A stretch of 64,000 nt of DNA from Chryseobacterium sp. MYb7 (GCF_002979455.1 NZ_PCOU01000004.1:124001-188000); one strand, 5' to 3'; positions 1 to 10,123 are shown, numbered from the stretch's first letter. Notes: generated by a model not told the origin, from the letters alone. A program made the numbers and translations.

Positions 1-2943
1 GTAAGATACAGAGTTTCACCTTCTGGTGCTTGGCAGCAGATTACTGTAAATACTCCTTTAATAAGTAACCAATTACTTACAGGATTATTGGAGCAAACTG
101 CGTACGAAGTTCAGGTAGCTACTGTCTGCGGAGGTACTACAGGTGCCTTCTCACCAAGTGTAAACTTTTCAACTCCGGCTCTTACTTACTGTACAGCAGG
201 TCCTTCAAGCAATACAGCTACAAGTGGCTATATTAATAATGTAACGGTTACTCCAACGAATGCTCCTATTATGTTGAGCAATTCCGTATCAGATAATTAT
301 AAAGATTATACAACGGATCCTACAAGAGTCGTTATCTTTGAAAGAGGTTCTGCAAATAATAAAATTTCTGTGAACAAATACTGGCCAGGTACTCCTACAT
401 CTTATGGAGTTGCAGCTTGGGTAGATTTTAACAGAAATGGAACATTTGAAACTAGTGAGAAGATTCTGAACAGCACTTATAGTACAACTACTCCTGTTAC
501 CGCTACTTTTGCTGTACCAACAGTTGCCAGTGGAAATGTATATACAGGAACTCTTCCTACCCGTATGCGTGTCGTAATGAGATATTTCGATAATGCTAAC
601 CCTTGTGGAACATTCACTCAGGGAGAAGTAGAAGATTATCCGGTAAGATTTGTAGATTCTCAACCTTGTACAACTGCTCCTCCAACGGGTATTACAGTAA
701 ATAATATTTCTGCCACCAATGCGACTGTATCATGGATTTCTACTGTGGGAGCTACTTATACGGTAAGATGGAGAGTAGCACCAAGTGGAGCATGGCAGAC
801 TGCTACCGTTCCTGCAGGTCAGAACTTCTACGGAATTACTGGTCTTACAGAACAGACGAATTATGAAGTTCAGGTTTCTACAACATGTGGAGGAACTACA
901 GGAGCTTATTCATCGTCAGTAGCATTTACAACACCACCATTGGCTTATTGTCAGATGACTGGTTCCGGAACCAATGACCATATTTCGAATGTAACGGTTA
1001 CCTCTTCGAACCTTGGAGTTCCACCAATGAATAACACTTCAGTACAGACTAACTATACCAGCTATACGACTCCTGAGACCCTTATTACTTTAGACGTCAA
1101 TTCTCAAAATAATAAAATCTCTGTAGCAAAAGGCTGGACCGGAGCAACCGGAAATGATGCTGTAACTGCATGGCTTGACTTTGACAGAAACGGACAGTTT
1201 ACTGATGCCGAGAGAATCTTAATTTCTCCTGCCAATACAACGACTCCTGTTACTGCTACTTTTGCAGTTCCGTCAACGGCTTATACAGGACCATTGACTA
1301 CTACCCTGAGAGTTGTGCTTAAACGTACAAGTGCTCCGGTAATGTGTCAGAATGCAGTAGATGGAGAAGTAGAAGATTATAGAGTAAGAATAAGACCTTG
1401 CAGCAATGCAACACCAAATGCACCTACATTTACAACTACGCATACATCAGCTACTGTTACCATCACAGGTGCAGGAGTAAGTTATGTGGTAAGATACAGA
1501 GTTCAGGGAACAACAACCTGGACATCAGTATATGCTTCAACACAATTGGGTAACCTTCCATTAGTGATTACCGGATTGACCCCTGCTACAACTTATGAAG
1601 TAGATGTAGCTGCTATTTGTGGAGATATTGTAGGAACAGCAACTCCGATCAAGACCTTTACGACAAGATGTGATCCTACACCTCCAAACGTAACAGTAAG
1701 TAACATTACTCCAACAACAGCATTGATTACATGGGCTCCGCTAGCAGCAAGTTCTACGTATACGATGAGATGGAGAAAAGTAGGAACTACAACATGGAAT
1801 ATTATAAGTTTACCGGCAGCTCCTGCTAACACTTATGTATTAGGAAGTGCAACTCCACTGGAACCATACACTACGTATGAAGTACAGATTGCTAACCAGT
1901 GTAATGGAGAAACCACATTGAATCCATATTCTAATCCTAAAGTATTTACCACAGAAAGAATATGCCAGATTCCTCCTCCGGGATTAACCATTACTCAATT
2001 ATTGCCTACATCGGCAGAGATTACATGGGATCCTTTCCCAGGAGCAACTTATGTTCTTAGATATAGAAAAGTAGGAATTCCAAGTTGGACAGAAGTACCA
2101 TCAATAGTAAATAACTTAGTATTGACAGGTCTTACCGAATTAACGAAATACGAGATGCAGGTAGTAAATATCTGTAACGGTACCCCAGGAAACTATACTC
2201 CTCCATACTACTTCACGACTCCTACAGTGATCTACTGTAAGATGAAGGCAGGAAGTTCAGTAGGAGAGCATATTTCTAAAGTAACAGTGAAGCCAACTGG
2301 TAAGAAAACGATGGAGAACGAATCAGGAGCATCTACGTATACTGATTACACAGGAGTTCCTAAAACATTCATCGAAATGATTCAGGGATCTACAGATAAT
2401 GAGATCATCATTGAGAAAAAATGGACAGGAACTACTTACAACGAAGGAATTGCTGTATGGATTGACTTCAACAGAAACGGGGAGTTTGATATTAACGAAA
2501 GAGTATTTACTTCTTCACCGAATTCAAACAGCCCTGTATCCGGGAAGTTCAATGTACCCGCCGATGCATTCGTAAGTATGACAGATTACAAGTATGTTGT
2601 GATGAGAGTAGCGATGTCAAGAGATGGTATCCCTGTAAACTGTACAGACTTTAAGAACGGAGAAGTAGAGGATTATACAGTGAGAATCTCAAAACCAATT
2701 GCGTCTAATCCAATTGATCAGACAAGTATCATGATTTATCCAAACCCTGTAAGTTCCGTATTGTTTGTGAAGAATATCAGCAAGAGAGCTAAATATACGA
2801 TCTACAATGCAGCAGGACAGGTAATCGCCAATGGTATCTTACTGAACAACCAGATCAATGTAAGCAAATTGATTAACGGTGTTTATGTAATCGATATCGA
2901 AGATAACGGTAACACTGTTCAGAAGAAATTTATCAAAGAATAG
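1..2943 (+). CDS. T9SS-sorted FN3/GEVED adhesin-like protein, 5' end outside window
   Basis: The reading frame is open from base 1, so the gene begins upstream of the window; the first ATG at 88 is internal. The visible 980 residues alternate fibronectin type III-like modules (W-x-YTVRWR..., TxYEVQV) with GEVED domains, recognised by WxDFNRNGxF and GEVEDYxVR motifs (four sets). The last ~75 residues (IYPNPV...GVYVIDI...KKFIKE) are a type A type IX secretion sorting domain, so the protein is probably exported through the outer membrane and anchored or released at the surface. From base 616 to the terminator it appears identical to the next gene; before that it is similar but diverged. A surface adhesin or matrix protein is inferred; ligand unknown. 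Confidence 0.85.
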   Translation, partial: VRYRVSPSGAWQQITVNTPLISNQLLTGLLEQTAYEVQVATVCGGTTGAFSPSVNFSTPALTYCTAGPSSNTATSGYINNVTVTPTNAPIMLSNSVSDNYKDYTTDPTRVVIFERGSANNKISVNKYWPGTPTSYGVAAWVDFNRNGTFETSEKILNSTYSTTTPVTATFAVPTVASGNVYTGTLPTRMRVVMRYFDNANPCGTFTQGEVEDYPVRFVDSQPCTTAPPTGITVNNISATNATVSWISTVGATYTVRWRVAPSGAWQTATVPAGQNFYGITGLTEQTNYEVQVSTTCGGTTGAYSSSVAFTTPPLAYCQMTGSGTNDHISNVTVTSSNLGVPPMNNTSVQTNYTSYTTPETLITLDVNSQNNKISVAKGWTGATGNDAVTAWLDFDRNGQFTDAERILISPANTTTPVTATFAVPSTAYTGPLTTTLRVVLKRTSAPVMCQNAVDGEVEDYRVRIRPCSNATPNAPTFTTTHTSATVTITGAGVSYVVRYRVQGTTTWTSVYASTQLGNLPLVITGLTPATTYEVDVAAICGDIVGTATPIKTFTTRCDPTPPNVTVSNITPTTALITWAPLAASSTYTMRWRKVGTTTWNIISLPAAPANTYVLGSATPLEPYTTYEVQIANQCNGETTLNPYSNPKVFTTERICQIPPPGLTITQLLPTSAEITWDPFPGATYVLRYRKVGIPSWTEVPSIVNNLVLTGLTELTKYEMQVVNICNGTPGNYTPPYYFTTPTVIYCKMKAGSSVGEHISKVTVKPTGKKTMENESGASTYTDYTGVPKTFIEMIQGSTDNEIIIEKKWTGTTYNEGIAVWIDFNRNGEFDINERVFTSSPNSNSPVSGKFNVPADAFVSMTDYKYVVMRVAMSRDGIPVNCTDFKNGEVEDYTVRISKPIASNPIDQTSIMIYPNPVSSVLFVKNISKRAKYTIYNAAGQVIANGILLNNQINVSKLINGVYVIDIEDNGNTVQKKFIKE

Positions 2944-2990
2944 ATAAGTTTAAATTTCAAATAGAATAAGCCTCCAGCAGTGGAGGCTTA
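616..2990 (+). repeat. 2.4-kb direct repeat, copy A
   Basis: Bases 616 to about 2990 match 5527-7901 at a constant offset of 4,911 bases, covering the last ~776 codons, the stop codon and the terminator. No mismatch was found in the segments compared, and the two translations are the same over this part. The first differences occur at 615 and upstream. Confidence 0.9.
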
Positions 2991-2997
2991 TTTTTTT
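2968..2997 (+). terminator. Rho-independent terminator of the first adhesin gene
   Basis: AAGCCTCCA-GCAG-TGGAGGCTT hairpin starting 24 bases after the stop codon and followed by a run of T. The same hairpin recurs after the next gene as part of the long duplication. Confidence 0.85.
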
Positions 2998-3110
2998 ATA
3001 AAAATTACTGATTTTCTTTGTGAATTTCGATTAAATCACTGTTTTAAAGTATGAAAGAATAATTAGAGTTATTCTTTTATTAGTATATGTTAATGATTTA
3101 CTGAATCTAA

Positions 3111-3141
3111 TTGGTTATTGATAAAAATATGATTAATTTTG
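3111..3141 (+). promoter_or_regulatory. Bacteroidota-type promoter for the 1,559-residue adhesin
   Basis: TTG at 3111-3113, a 20-base spacer, then TAATTTTG at 3134-3141, which fits the TAnnTTTG -7 element of Bacteroidota housekeeping promoters. It lies 33 bases before the ATG at 3175. Confidence 0.6.
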
Positions 3142-3174
3142 TAAAGATTAACATATATATCTAACCAAAACATT

Positions 3175-6100
3175 ATGAAGAAACTCTTTACCTCTTTAAT
3201 TCTGTTTCTCGGTTTGATCTTTGGGCTCTCATTACATGCCCAGGTCGTAACCATTGGAACAGGAACCAGTACGCAGCGATATCCTTTGACGCCCTACTAT
3301 GGGTATCAGAGATCTGCATCGCTATATACTGCTGCAGAAATAAACACTCCTGGTGGAGGAAGTATCTTATCCGTAGGATGGGAGGCTACCACAACCATGA
3401 ACATTACCTTCCCGGTAAAAGTTTATTTAAAATCCGTACCATCCACTACTACAGCTATCACAGCTCAAAACTGGAATACGGTAACTACTGGAGCTACCTT
3501 AGTATATAGTGCAAACGTAACCAGCCTTGCGGTTGGGTGGAATACGCTTCAATTACAGCTTCCATACAATTACAATGGAACGGATAACCTAATGGTTTTA
3601 GTAGAAACCAATTATGGAGGATCCGGAGGAGGCTCCGGAACTGCTGGAGCAGGCTTTAAGTATAGTACTGCAACTGCAAGCCATATGTATTTCGAAGCTG
3701 ATACTACAGCACCTGCAGGGAATGGAACAGTAAGCGCGAACAGACCTAATGTTCGATTAACTTTTGGTACACCGCCTACATGCTTACCAATGCCTCCGGG
3801 CGGAACTTTATCTACAGGAACAATAACACCTACAAGTGCAGTATTGAACTGGACAGCATATTCATCTGTACCTGCAGGAGGATATGATATCTACTACAGT
3901 ACCACAAACACTGCTCCTACAGCAGCAACGGTACCATCACAAAACGTTCCTGCCGGAACCACAGCAACTCTTTCTCCATTAGTGCCTAACACAACGTACT
4001 ATGCATGGGTAAGAGCAAAATGTAGTGCTACAGACCAGAGTACATGGTCTGGACCTGTAACAATTACTACACCTCCAACATGTCCGCCTATGCCTGCAAC
4101 CGGATCATTATCTATTGGTACGGTAACACCTACAAGTGCAGTATTGAACTGGACGGCTTTTGGATATGTACCAGCAGGAGGATATGACATTTATTACAGT
4201 ACAAGCAACACAGCTCCAACAGGGGCAACGGTACCGTCACAAAACGTTCCATCCGGAACTACAGCAACACTTTCTCCACTCACTCCAAACACGACATATT
4301 ATGCGTGGGTAAGAGCAAGATGTAGTGCAACAGATCAAAGTGCATGGAAAGGACCTCTTTCTTTCTATACAGGATATTGTATACCTACAGGAGGAACTTC
4401 TAGTACTTCATATTATCTGAATAATATTACAACTACAGGTGGTATTGCCAACTTGAATTATACAGCAAACAGTTATACGGCCTATGTCAATAATTCTGCT
4501 ACAGTCCTTTCAGCAATCCCGAGTACCTCTGTAACAGTGAATCTGGCTGCTTCCGGAAGCAGCACTTATTATTATTATATCTGGGTTGACTGGAATAATG
4601 ATATGAACTTCAACGGACCTGGCGAAACTATTCTTGCCACTACTACATATGCAGGAACTGCTACAGGTACTATTCCGATTACAGCAGGACAGGCGCCGGG
4701 TAATTACAGAGTAAGAATGGGAACATCATGGTCTGGAAACCCAACTTCTTGCGGGCCGGCTCCTTACGGTAATTTCGTAGATTTTACATTAAACGTAATT
4801 GCTTTACAACCATGTTCGGCTGCACCGCCAAGTAATATAGCGGTTTCAAACCTTACAGCAAGTACAGCTCTTGTATCATGGATCCCTGCAATAGGGGCAA
4901 CGTATACATTGAGATATAAAAAAGTAACTGATGCTACATGGACCACAATTAATATTACAACTCCGCTTACAAGCAGCCAGTTATTAAGTAATTTAGTAGA
5001 TCAGACTGCATACGAAGTTCAGGTAGCTACTATTTGTGGAGGTACTACAGGTGCCTTCTCACCAAGTGTGAACTTTACAACTCCGGCTCTTACTTATTGT
5101 ACAGCTAACCCTACGGGTAATACAGGAACAAGCGGATATATTAATAATGTAACGGTTACTCCGACAAATGCTCCTATTATGTTTAATAATTCGGGATCGG
5201 ATGGTTACAAGGATTATACAACAGATGCTACGAAAATGATCATCCTGGAAAGAGGTTCAGGAAATACGAATAAAATTTCTGTGAACAAATACTGGCCAGG
5301 TTCCAGCAGTTCTTATGGAATTTCAGCTTGGATCGATTTTAACAGAAATGGAACATTTGAAACTAGTGAGAGGGTTCTGAATACTACAGCCAGCACAACT
5401 ACTCCTGTAACCGCTACTTTCCCTGTACCTACAATTGCCAGTGGAAATGTATATACAGGAACTCAGCCAACCCGTATGCGTGTTGTAATGAGTACAAGTA
5501 GTACGAACAATCCTTGTGGAACATTTACTCAGGGAGAAGTAGAAGATTATCCGGTAAGATTTGTAGATTCTCAACCTTGTACAACTGCTCCTCCAACGGG
5601 TATTACAGTAAATAATATTTCTGCCACCAATGCGACTGTATCATGGATTTCTACTGTGGGAGCTACTTATACGGTAAGATGGAGAGTAGCACCAAGTGGA
5701 GCATGGCAGACTGCTACCGTTCCTGCAGGTCAGAACTTCTACGGAATTACTGGTCTTACAGAACAGACGAATTATGAAGTTCAGGTTTCTACAACATGTG
5801 GAGGAACTACAGGAGCTTATTCATCGTCAGTAGCATTTACAACACCACCATTGGCTTATTGTCAGATGACTGGTTCCGGAACCAATGACCATATTTCGAA
5901 TGTAACGGTTACCTCTTCGAACCTTGGAGTTCCACCAATGAATAACACTTCAGTACAGACTAACTATACCAGCTATACGACTCCTGAGACCCTTATTACT
6001 TTAGACGTCAATTCTCAAAATAATAAAATCTCTGTAGCAAAAGGCTGGACCGGAGCAACCGGAAATGATGCTGTAACTGCATGGCTTGACTTTGACAGAA

Positions 6101-7854
6101 ACGGACAGTTTACTGATGCCGAGAGAATCTTAATTTCTCCTGCCAATACAACGACTCCTGTTACTGCTACTTTTGCAGTTCCGTCAACGGCTTATACAGG
6201 ACCATTGACTACTACCCTGAGAGTTGTGCTTAAACGTACAAGTGCTCCGGTAATGTGTCAGAATGCAGTAGATGGAGAAGTAGAAGATTATAGAGTAAGA
6301 ATAAGACCTTGCAGCAATGCAACACCAAATGCACCTACATTTACAACTACGCATACATCAGCTACTGTTACCATCACAGGTGCAGGAGTAAGTTATGTGG
6401 TAAGATACAGAGTTCAGGGAACAACAACCTGGACATCAGTATATGCTTCAACACAATTGGGTAACCTTCCATTAGTGATTACCGGATTGACCCCTGCTAC
6501 AACTTATGAAGTAGATGTAGCTGCTATTTGTGGAGATATTGTAGGAACAGCAACTCCGATCAAGACCTTTACGACAAGATGTGATCCTACACCTCCAAAC
6601 GTAACAGTAAGTAACATTACTCCAACAACAGCATTGATTACATGGGCTCCGCTAGCAGCAAGTTCTACGTATACGATGAGATGGAGAAAAGTAGGAACTA
6701 CAACATGGAATATTATAAGTTTACCGGCAGCTCCTGCTAACACTTATGTATTAGGAAGTGCAACTCCACTGGAACCATACACTACGTATGAAGTACAGAT
6801 TGCTAACCAGTGTAATGGAGAAACCACATTGAATCCATATTCTAATCCTAAAGTATTTACCACAGAAAGAATATGCCAGATTCCTCCTCCGGGATTAACC
6901 ATTACTCAATTATTGCCTACATCGGCAGAGATTACATGGGATCCTTTCCCAGGAGCAACTTATGTTCTTAGATATAGAAAAGTAGGAATTCCAAGTTGGA
7001 CAGAAGTACCATCAATAGTAAATAACTTAGTATTGACAGGTCTTACCGAATTAACGAAATACGAGATGCAGGTAGTAAATATCTGTAACGGTACCCCAGG
7101 AAACTATACTCCTCCATACTACTTCACGACTCCTACAGTGATCTACTGTAAGATGAAGGCAGGAAGTTCAGTAGGAGAGCATATTTCTAAAGTAACAGTG
7201 AAGCCAACTGGTAAGAAAACGATGGAGAACGAATCAGGAGCATCTACGTATACTGATTACACAGGAGTTCCTAAAACATTCATCGAAATGATTCAGGGAT
7301 CTACAGATAATGAGATCATCATTGAGAAAAAATGGACAGGAACTACTTACAACGAAGGAATTGCTGTATGGATTGACTTCAACAGAAACGGGGAGTTTGA
7401 TATTAACGAAAGAGTATTTACTTCTTCACCGAATTCAAACAGCCCTGTATCCGGGAAGTTCAATGTACCCGCCGATGCATTCGTAAGTATGACAGATTAC
7501 AAGTATGTTGTGATGAGAGTAGCGATGTCAAGAGATGGTATCCCTGTAAACTGTACAGACTTTAAGAACGGAGAAGTAGAGGATTATACAGTGAGAATCT
7601 CAAAACCAATTGCGTCTAATCCAATTGATCAGACAAGTATCATGATTTATCCAAACCCTGTAAGTTCCGTATTGTTTGTGAAGAATATCAGCAAGAGAGC
7701 TAAATATACGATCTACAATGCAGCAGGACAGGTAATCGCCAATGGTATCTTACTGAACAACCAGATCAATGTAAGCAAATTGATTAACGGTGTTTATGTA
7801 ATCGATATCGAAGATAACGGTAACACTGTTCAGAAGAAATTTATCAAAGAATAG
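3175..7854 (+). CDS. Large T9SS-sorted FN3/GEVED adhesin-like protein
   Basis: Complete 1,559-residue protein. It has a signal peptide (about residues 1-23, ending SLHAQ), a ~180-residue N-terminal domain, two nearly identical 100-residue FN3 modules (about 200-400), a PKD/GEVED-like segment, then the same FN3/GEVED series as the gene before it and a C-terminal T9SS type A sorting domain (IYPNP...). The C-terminal ~776 residues appear identical to those of the upstream paralogue, so this is a recent tandem duplication or gene-conversion product. It has its own promoter and terminator. By architecture it is a secreted surface protein, probably for adhesion or gliding; that role is inferred. 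Confidence 0.88.
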   Translation: MKKLFTSLILFLGLIFGLSLHAQVVTIGTGTSTQRYPLTPYYGYQRSASLYTAAEINTPGGGSILSVGWEATTTMNITFPVKVYLKSVPSTTTAITAQNWNTVTTGATLVYSANVTSLAVGWNTLQLQLPYNYNGTDNLMVLVETNYGGSGGGSGTAGAGFKYSTATASHMYFEADTTAPAGNGTVSANRPNVRLTFGTPPTCLPMPPGGTLSTGTITPTSAVLNWTAYSSVPAGGYDIYYSTTNTAPTAATVPSQNVPAGTTATLSPLVPNTTYYAWVRAKCSATDQSTWSGPVTITTPPTCPPMPATGSLSIGTVTPTSAVLNWTAFGYVPAGGYDIYYSTSNTAPTGATVPSQNVPSGTTATLSPLTPNTTYYAWVRARCSATDQSAWKGPLSFYTGYCIPTGGTSSTSYYLNNITTTGGIANLNYTANSYTAYVNNSATVLSAIPSTSVTVNLAASGSSTYYYYIWVDWNNDMNFNGPGETILATTTYAGTATGTIPITAGQAPGNYRVRMGTSWSGNPTSCGPAPYGNFVDFTLNVIALQPCSAAPPSNIAVSNLTASTALVSWIPAIGATYTLRYKKVTDATWTTINITTPLTSSQLLSNLVDQTAYEVQVATICGGTTGAFSPSVNFTTPALTYCTANPTGNTGTSGYINNVTVTPTNAPIMFNNSGSDGYKDYTTDATKMIILERGSGNTNKISVNKYWPGSSSSYGISAWIDFNRNGTFETSERVLNTTASTTTPVTATFPVPTIASGNVYTGTQPTRMRVVMSTSSTNNPCGTFTQGEVEDYPVRFVDSQPCTTAPPTGITVNNISATNATVSWISTVGATYTVRWRVAPSGAWQTATVPAGQNFYGITGLTEQTNYEVQVSTTCGGTTGAYSSSVAFTTPPLAYCQMTGSGTNDHISNVTVTSSNLGVPPMNNTSVQTNYTSYTTPETLITLDVNSQNNKISVAKGWTGATGNDAVTAWLDFDRNGQFTDAERILISPANTTTPVTATFAVPSTAYTGPLTTTLRVVLKRTSAPVMCQNAVDGEVEDYRVRIRPCSNATPNAPTFTTTHTSATVTITGAGVSYVVRYRVQGTTTWTSVYASTQLGNLPLVITGLTPATTYEVDVAAICGDIVGTATPIKTFTTRCDPTPPNVTVSNITPTTALITWAPLAASSTYTMRWRKVGTTTWNIISLPAAPANTYVLGSATPLEPYTTYEVQIANQCNGETTLNPYSNPKVFTTERICQIPPPGLTITQLLPTSAEITWDPFPGATYVLRYRKVGIPSWTEVPSIVNNLVLTGLTELTKYEMQVVNICNGTPGNYTPPYYFTTPTVIYCKMKAGSSVGEHISKVTVKPTGKKTMENESGASTYTDYTGVPKTFIEMIQGSTDNEIIIEKKWTGTTYNEGIAVWIDFNRNGEFDINERVFTSSPNSNSPVSGKFNVPADAFVSMTDYKYVVMRVAMSRDGIPVNCTDFKNGEVEDYTVRISKPIASNPIDQTSIMIYPNPVSSVLFVKNISKRAKYTIYNAAGQVIANGILLNNQINVSKLINGVYVIDIEDNGNTVQKKFIKE
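3775..4374 (+). repeat. Two tandem 300-bp FN3 module repeats
   Basis: Sequence around 3826-4060 recurs at 4126-4360 with an offset of exactly 300 bases (100 codons); for example, ACAAGTGCAGTATTGAACTGG occurs near 3832 and 4132 (21-base match, abbreviated here as ACAAGTGC...AACTGG). The copies are clearly homologous but not identical, so this is an older duplication than the 2.4-kb one. Confidence 0.8.
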
Positions 7855-7901
7855 ATAAGTTTAAATTTCAAATAGAATAAGCCTCCAGCAGTGGAGGCTT
7901 A
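5527..7901 (+). repeat. 2.4-kb direct repeat, copy B
   Basis: Partner of 616-2990 in the same orientation, offset 4,911. The only difference seen at the 3' boundary is the length of the T run after the terminator (seven versus six). Recombination between copies would delete 4.9 kb and leave one chimeric adhesin gene. Confidence 0.9.
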
Positions 7902-7907
7902 TTTTTT
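7879..7907 (+). terminator. Terminator of the 1,559-residue adhesin gene
   Basis: Same AAGCCTCCA-GCAG-TGGAGGCTT hairpin as at 2968, followed by T6. Confidence 0.85.
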
Positions 7908-7959
7908 ATACTATGATATCAAGGAATTATTCCTCAGAAGTTATTTTTTAACAGAAAAA

Positions 7960-7987
7960 AACTCGTTAGAAAAGTTTCCAACGAGTT
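7960..7987 (-). terminator. Terminator of the ruvB-coaE gene group
   Basis: AACTCGTT and AACGAGTT form an 8-bp stem. On the minus strand it is followed by a T run, five bases past the coaE stop codon. It faces the adhesin terminator, so the two convergent units are separated by two hairpins. Confidence 0.75.
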
Positions 7988-7992
7988 CTTAT

Positions 7993-8622
7993 TTATTCAA
8001 TACTGAAAATTACTTTTTCAGTCTGTTCTTTTAATTCTTCCAGATTGGTGTTGTTATAGACGATACAATCTGCCATTTTAATTTTATCCCTTTCAGGCAT
8101 CTGTTTTTCCATGACAGCCTCTACCTCACGATAGGTTTTATTATCCCTGTCCATTACTCTTTTAATTCTGATATTATCCTCAGCAGTTACCAAAAGAGAT
8201 TTATAACATTGTCTGTTAAGCTTTAATTCAAACAAAAGAGCAGTTTCTTTGAAGACCAAATACTTGCTTTGTTTCTTTACCCAGTTTTCAAAATCAATCT
8301 TTACTGCAGGATGTATGATTTCGTTTAAATGCTGAAGCAGATCTCTATTACTGAAAACCTTATCGGCAACAAATTTTCTGTCATACAATCCATTTTCATC
8401 ATAAGAATCTTCGCCCAGAAGTTCTTTGATTTTTATTTTCAGATCCTCGCTTTCATTAACGATTGCTTTAGCTCTGTCATCGGAATAATAAACCGGGAAA
8501 CCAAATTCCTCTATAAAATGGGCTACTGTGGTTTTTCCTGAACCTATTCCGCCTGTTAAACCTATGATCTTGGGTGCTGGTTCCGGTTCCGCCTGTTGTG
8601 TTTCTGAATGTAATTCTTCCAT
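7993..8622 (-). CDS. coaE: Dephospho-CoA kinase
   Basis: Catalyses the last step of coenzyme A synthesis, ATP-dependent phosphorylation of the 3'-hydroxyl of dephospho-CoA. The 209-residue length fits the family. The P-loop GLTGGIGSGKTT lies at about residues 20-31, followed by the usual YYSDDRAK segment and the LxxIIHP motif of the CoA-binding part. The N-terminal ~16 residues (MEELHSETQQAEPEPAP) extend beyond the usual start; a later start is possible but no better ATG is present. Its start lies 9 bases beyond the stop of the MBL-hydrolase gene, so it is likely co-transcribed, with its own terminator downstream. Confidence 0.92.
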   Translation of the reverse strand: MEELHSETQQAEPEPAPKIIGLTGGIGSGKTTVAHFIEEFGFPVYYSDDRAKAIVNESEDLKIKIKELLGEDSYDENGLYDRKFVADKVFSNRDLLQHLNEIIHPAVKIDFENWVKKQSKYLVFKETALLFELKLNRQCYKSLLVTAEDNIRIKRVMDRDNKTYREVEAVMEKQMPERDKIKMADCIVYNNTNLEELKEQTEKVIFSIE

Positions 8623-8631
8623 GATTAAAAA

Positions 8632-9498
8632 TTAATATCCAAAAATATCATTAAAGCTAAACGTTTCATCAAGTCTCACTCCTTTTTCGGTCATTTTAAG
8701 ACTTGCAAGTTCATTGTGAGCATCATGTTCAAAGAACAGTAAATATTCATTATCTACACACTGCTTCAGGAACTTTGCTTTCTCTTCCATTGTTAAAAGA
8801 GGTCTGGTATCATATCCCATCACATATACCGGGTTGATATGTCCTGCCGTAGGAATAAGGTCTGCAGCAAAAACAACAGTTTTTTCCTGGTATTGAATTA
8901 CCGGAAGCATTTGTTTTTCCGTATGACCGTCTACAAAGATGACATCCATCTTCAGATCCGGAGCAAAGCCATAATTTCCGGTAGTAGGAAGAGGTAGATA
9001 GTTAAGCTGACCACTTTCCTGCATCGGCATAATATTTTCCTTCAGGAAGCTTGCTTTTTCTCTTGCATTAGGCTCTGTTGCCCATTGCCAGTGGTTTTCA
9101 TTCGTCCAGAAGTTGGCATTTTTGAAGGCTGGTCTGTATCCGGTTCTGTCGTCATTCCATTCGATAGCACCACCACAGTGATCGAAATGAAGGTGAGTAA
9201 GGAATACATCCGTAATATCCTCCTTTATAAAGCCATATTTTTTAAGATTTTTATCAAGAGAATCATCTCCCCAAAGAGAATAATGTCCGAAAAATTTATC
9301 ATCCTGTTTGTTACCAAGACCGCAGTCTACCAGGATTAGTTTTTTTCCGTCTTCAATAAGCAGGGAACGGGTTCCCAGCTCGATTAGGTTTTTTTCGTCT
9401 GCAGGATTCGTTTTTTCCCACAAACTCTTTGGGACGACTCCGAACATAGCACCGCCGTCCAGTTTAAATTTTCCACATTGTATTGGATATAACTTCAT
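8632..9498 (-). CDS. MBL-fold metallo-hydrolase
   Basis: 288 residues with the metallo-beta-lactamase zinc signature HLHFDHCGG (about 102-110), a later FVDGHTEKQ histidine and FFEHDAH near the C-terminus. This pattern is typical of the lactonase-like/uncharacterised MBL hydrolase branch. Substrate cannot be told from sequence. No signal peptide, so cytoplasmic. It is packed between a PaiB-like gene (14-base gap) and coaE (9 bases), which suggests one operon but not a shared pathway. Confidence 0.85.
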   Translation of the reverse strand: MKLYPIQCGKFKLDGGAMFGVVPKSLWEKTNPADEKNLIELGTRSLLIEDGKKLILVDCGLGNKQDDKFFGHYSLWGDDSLDKNLKKYGFIKEDITDVFLTHLHFDHCGGAIEWNDDRTGYRPAFKNANFWTNENHWQWATEPNAREKASFLKENIMPMQESGQLNYLPLPTTGNYGFAPDLKMDVIFVDGHTEKQMLPVIQYQEKTVVFAADLIPTAGHINPVYVMGYDTRPLLTMEEKAKFLKQCVDNEYLLFFEHDAHNELASLKMTEKGVRLDETFSFNDIFGY

Positions 9499-9511
9499 AT
9501 GTATATTTTGA

Positions 9512-10123
9512 TTATTTTTTTATTGCTTTCATTTTCTCAGCAATTTTTCTTGCGTTATCATCAGATTGCTCAAGTTGAGTAATGATATTGTTAAAATCAT
9601 TCTCTTTTCTGTTCTGAGAAAGTTTTTGTTTGATAAATATTTCGGTTGGAATTATTTTAATCCCAAAAGCTCCCTTCATTTCCTTTTCCACAAATTCTCT
9701 TCCCATATCTTTCACCATCATTGGACATTGCTGGAAAATTTCGTATTTGGATGTTAATTTATCCAAATGGGCATACAGTTCATCGTGGTTCATTAATTCA
9801 ACTTTTCCATGGATTTGTACCGCTTCATAATTCCAGGTGGAAACATTAATATGATCATACCAGCTGCTGGATATATAAGTATGAGCACCTAAAAAATCAC
9901 AAAGAACTTCATCACCGTTTTTTAAGGTTTTAGCCTGCGGATTGGCCCTTGAAATATGAGTTTCAACATAAATATTTTCAGGATCATCTTCATTGAGCAT
10001 CATCATAGAATGAGTGGCTCTTATCTTATCAACAGAAGAGATCAGTAATGCAAAAGAATTTTCCTTGATGATATTTCTCATCACATCAAAATCTTCACTT
10101 CTGTATAATTTCGGTATAAACAT
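9512..10123 (-). CDS. PaiB-like FMN-binding protein
   Basis: 203 residues beginning MFIPKLYRSED, with SFALLISS, THSMMML, VETHISRANPQ and YISSSWY. These are hallmarks of the FMN-binding_2 (PaiB) family, which has a split-barrel flavin fold and was first named as a negative regulator of sporulation and protease genes in Bacillus. No helix-turn-helix is apparent, so a flavin or oxidoreductase-type role is as likely as regulation. It lies between ruvB and the MBL hydrolase on the same strand. Confidence 0.8.
   Translation of the reverse strand: MFIPKLYRSEDFDVMRNIIKENSFALLISSVDKIRATHSMMMLNEDDPENIYVETHISRANPQAKTLKNGDEVLCDFLGAHTYISSSWYDHINVSTWNYEAVQIHGKVELMNHDELYAHLDKLTSKYEIFQQCPMMVKDMGREFVEKEMKGAFGIKIIPTEIFIKQKLSQNRKENDFNNIITQLEQSDDNARKIAEKMKAIKK

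Noticed and set aside
289..663. Minus-strand open frames inside the adhesin genes (also 1593-1832, 3999-4190, 4764-4946, 5323-5574, 6504-6743)
   Set aside because: Shadows of low-complexity Thr/Ser/Val-rich coding sequence on the other strand; duplicated only because the repeat is duplicated.
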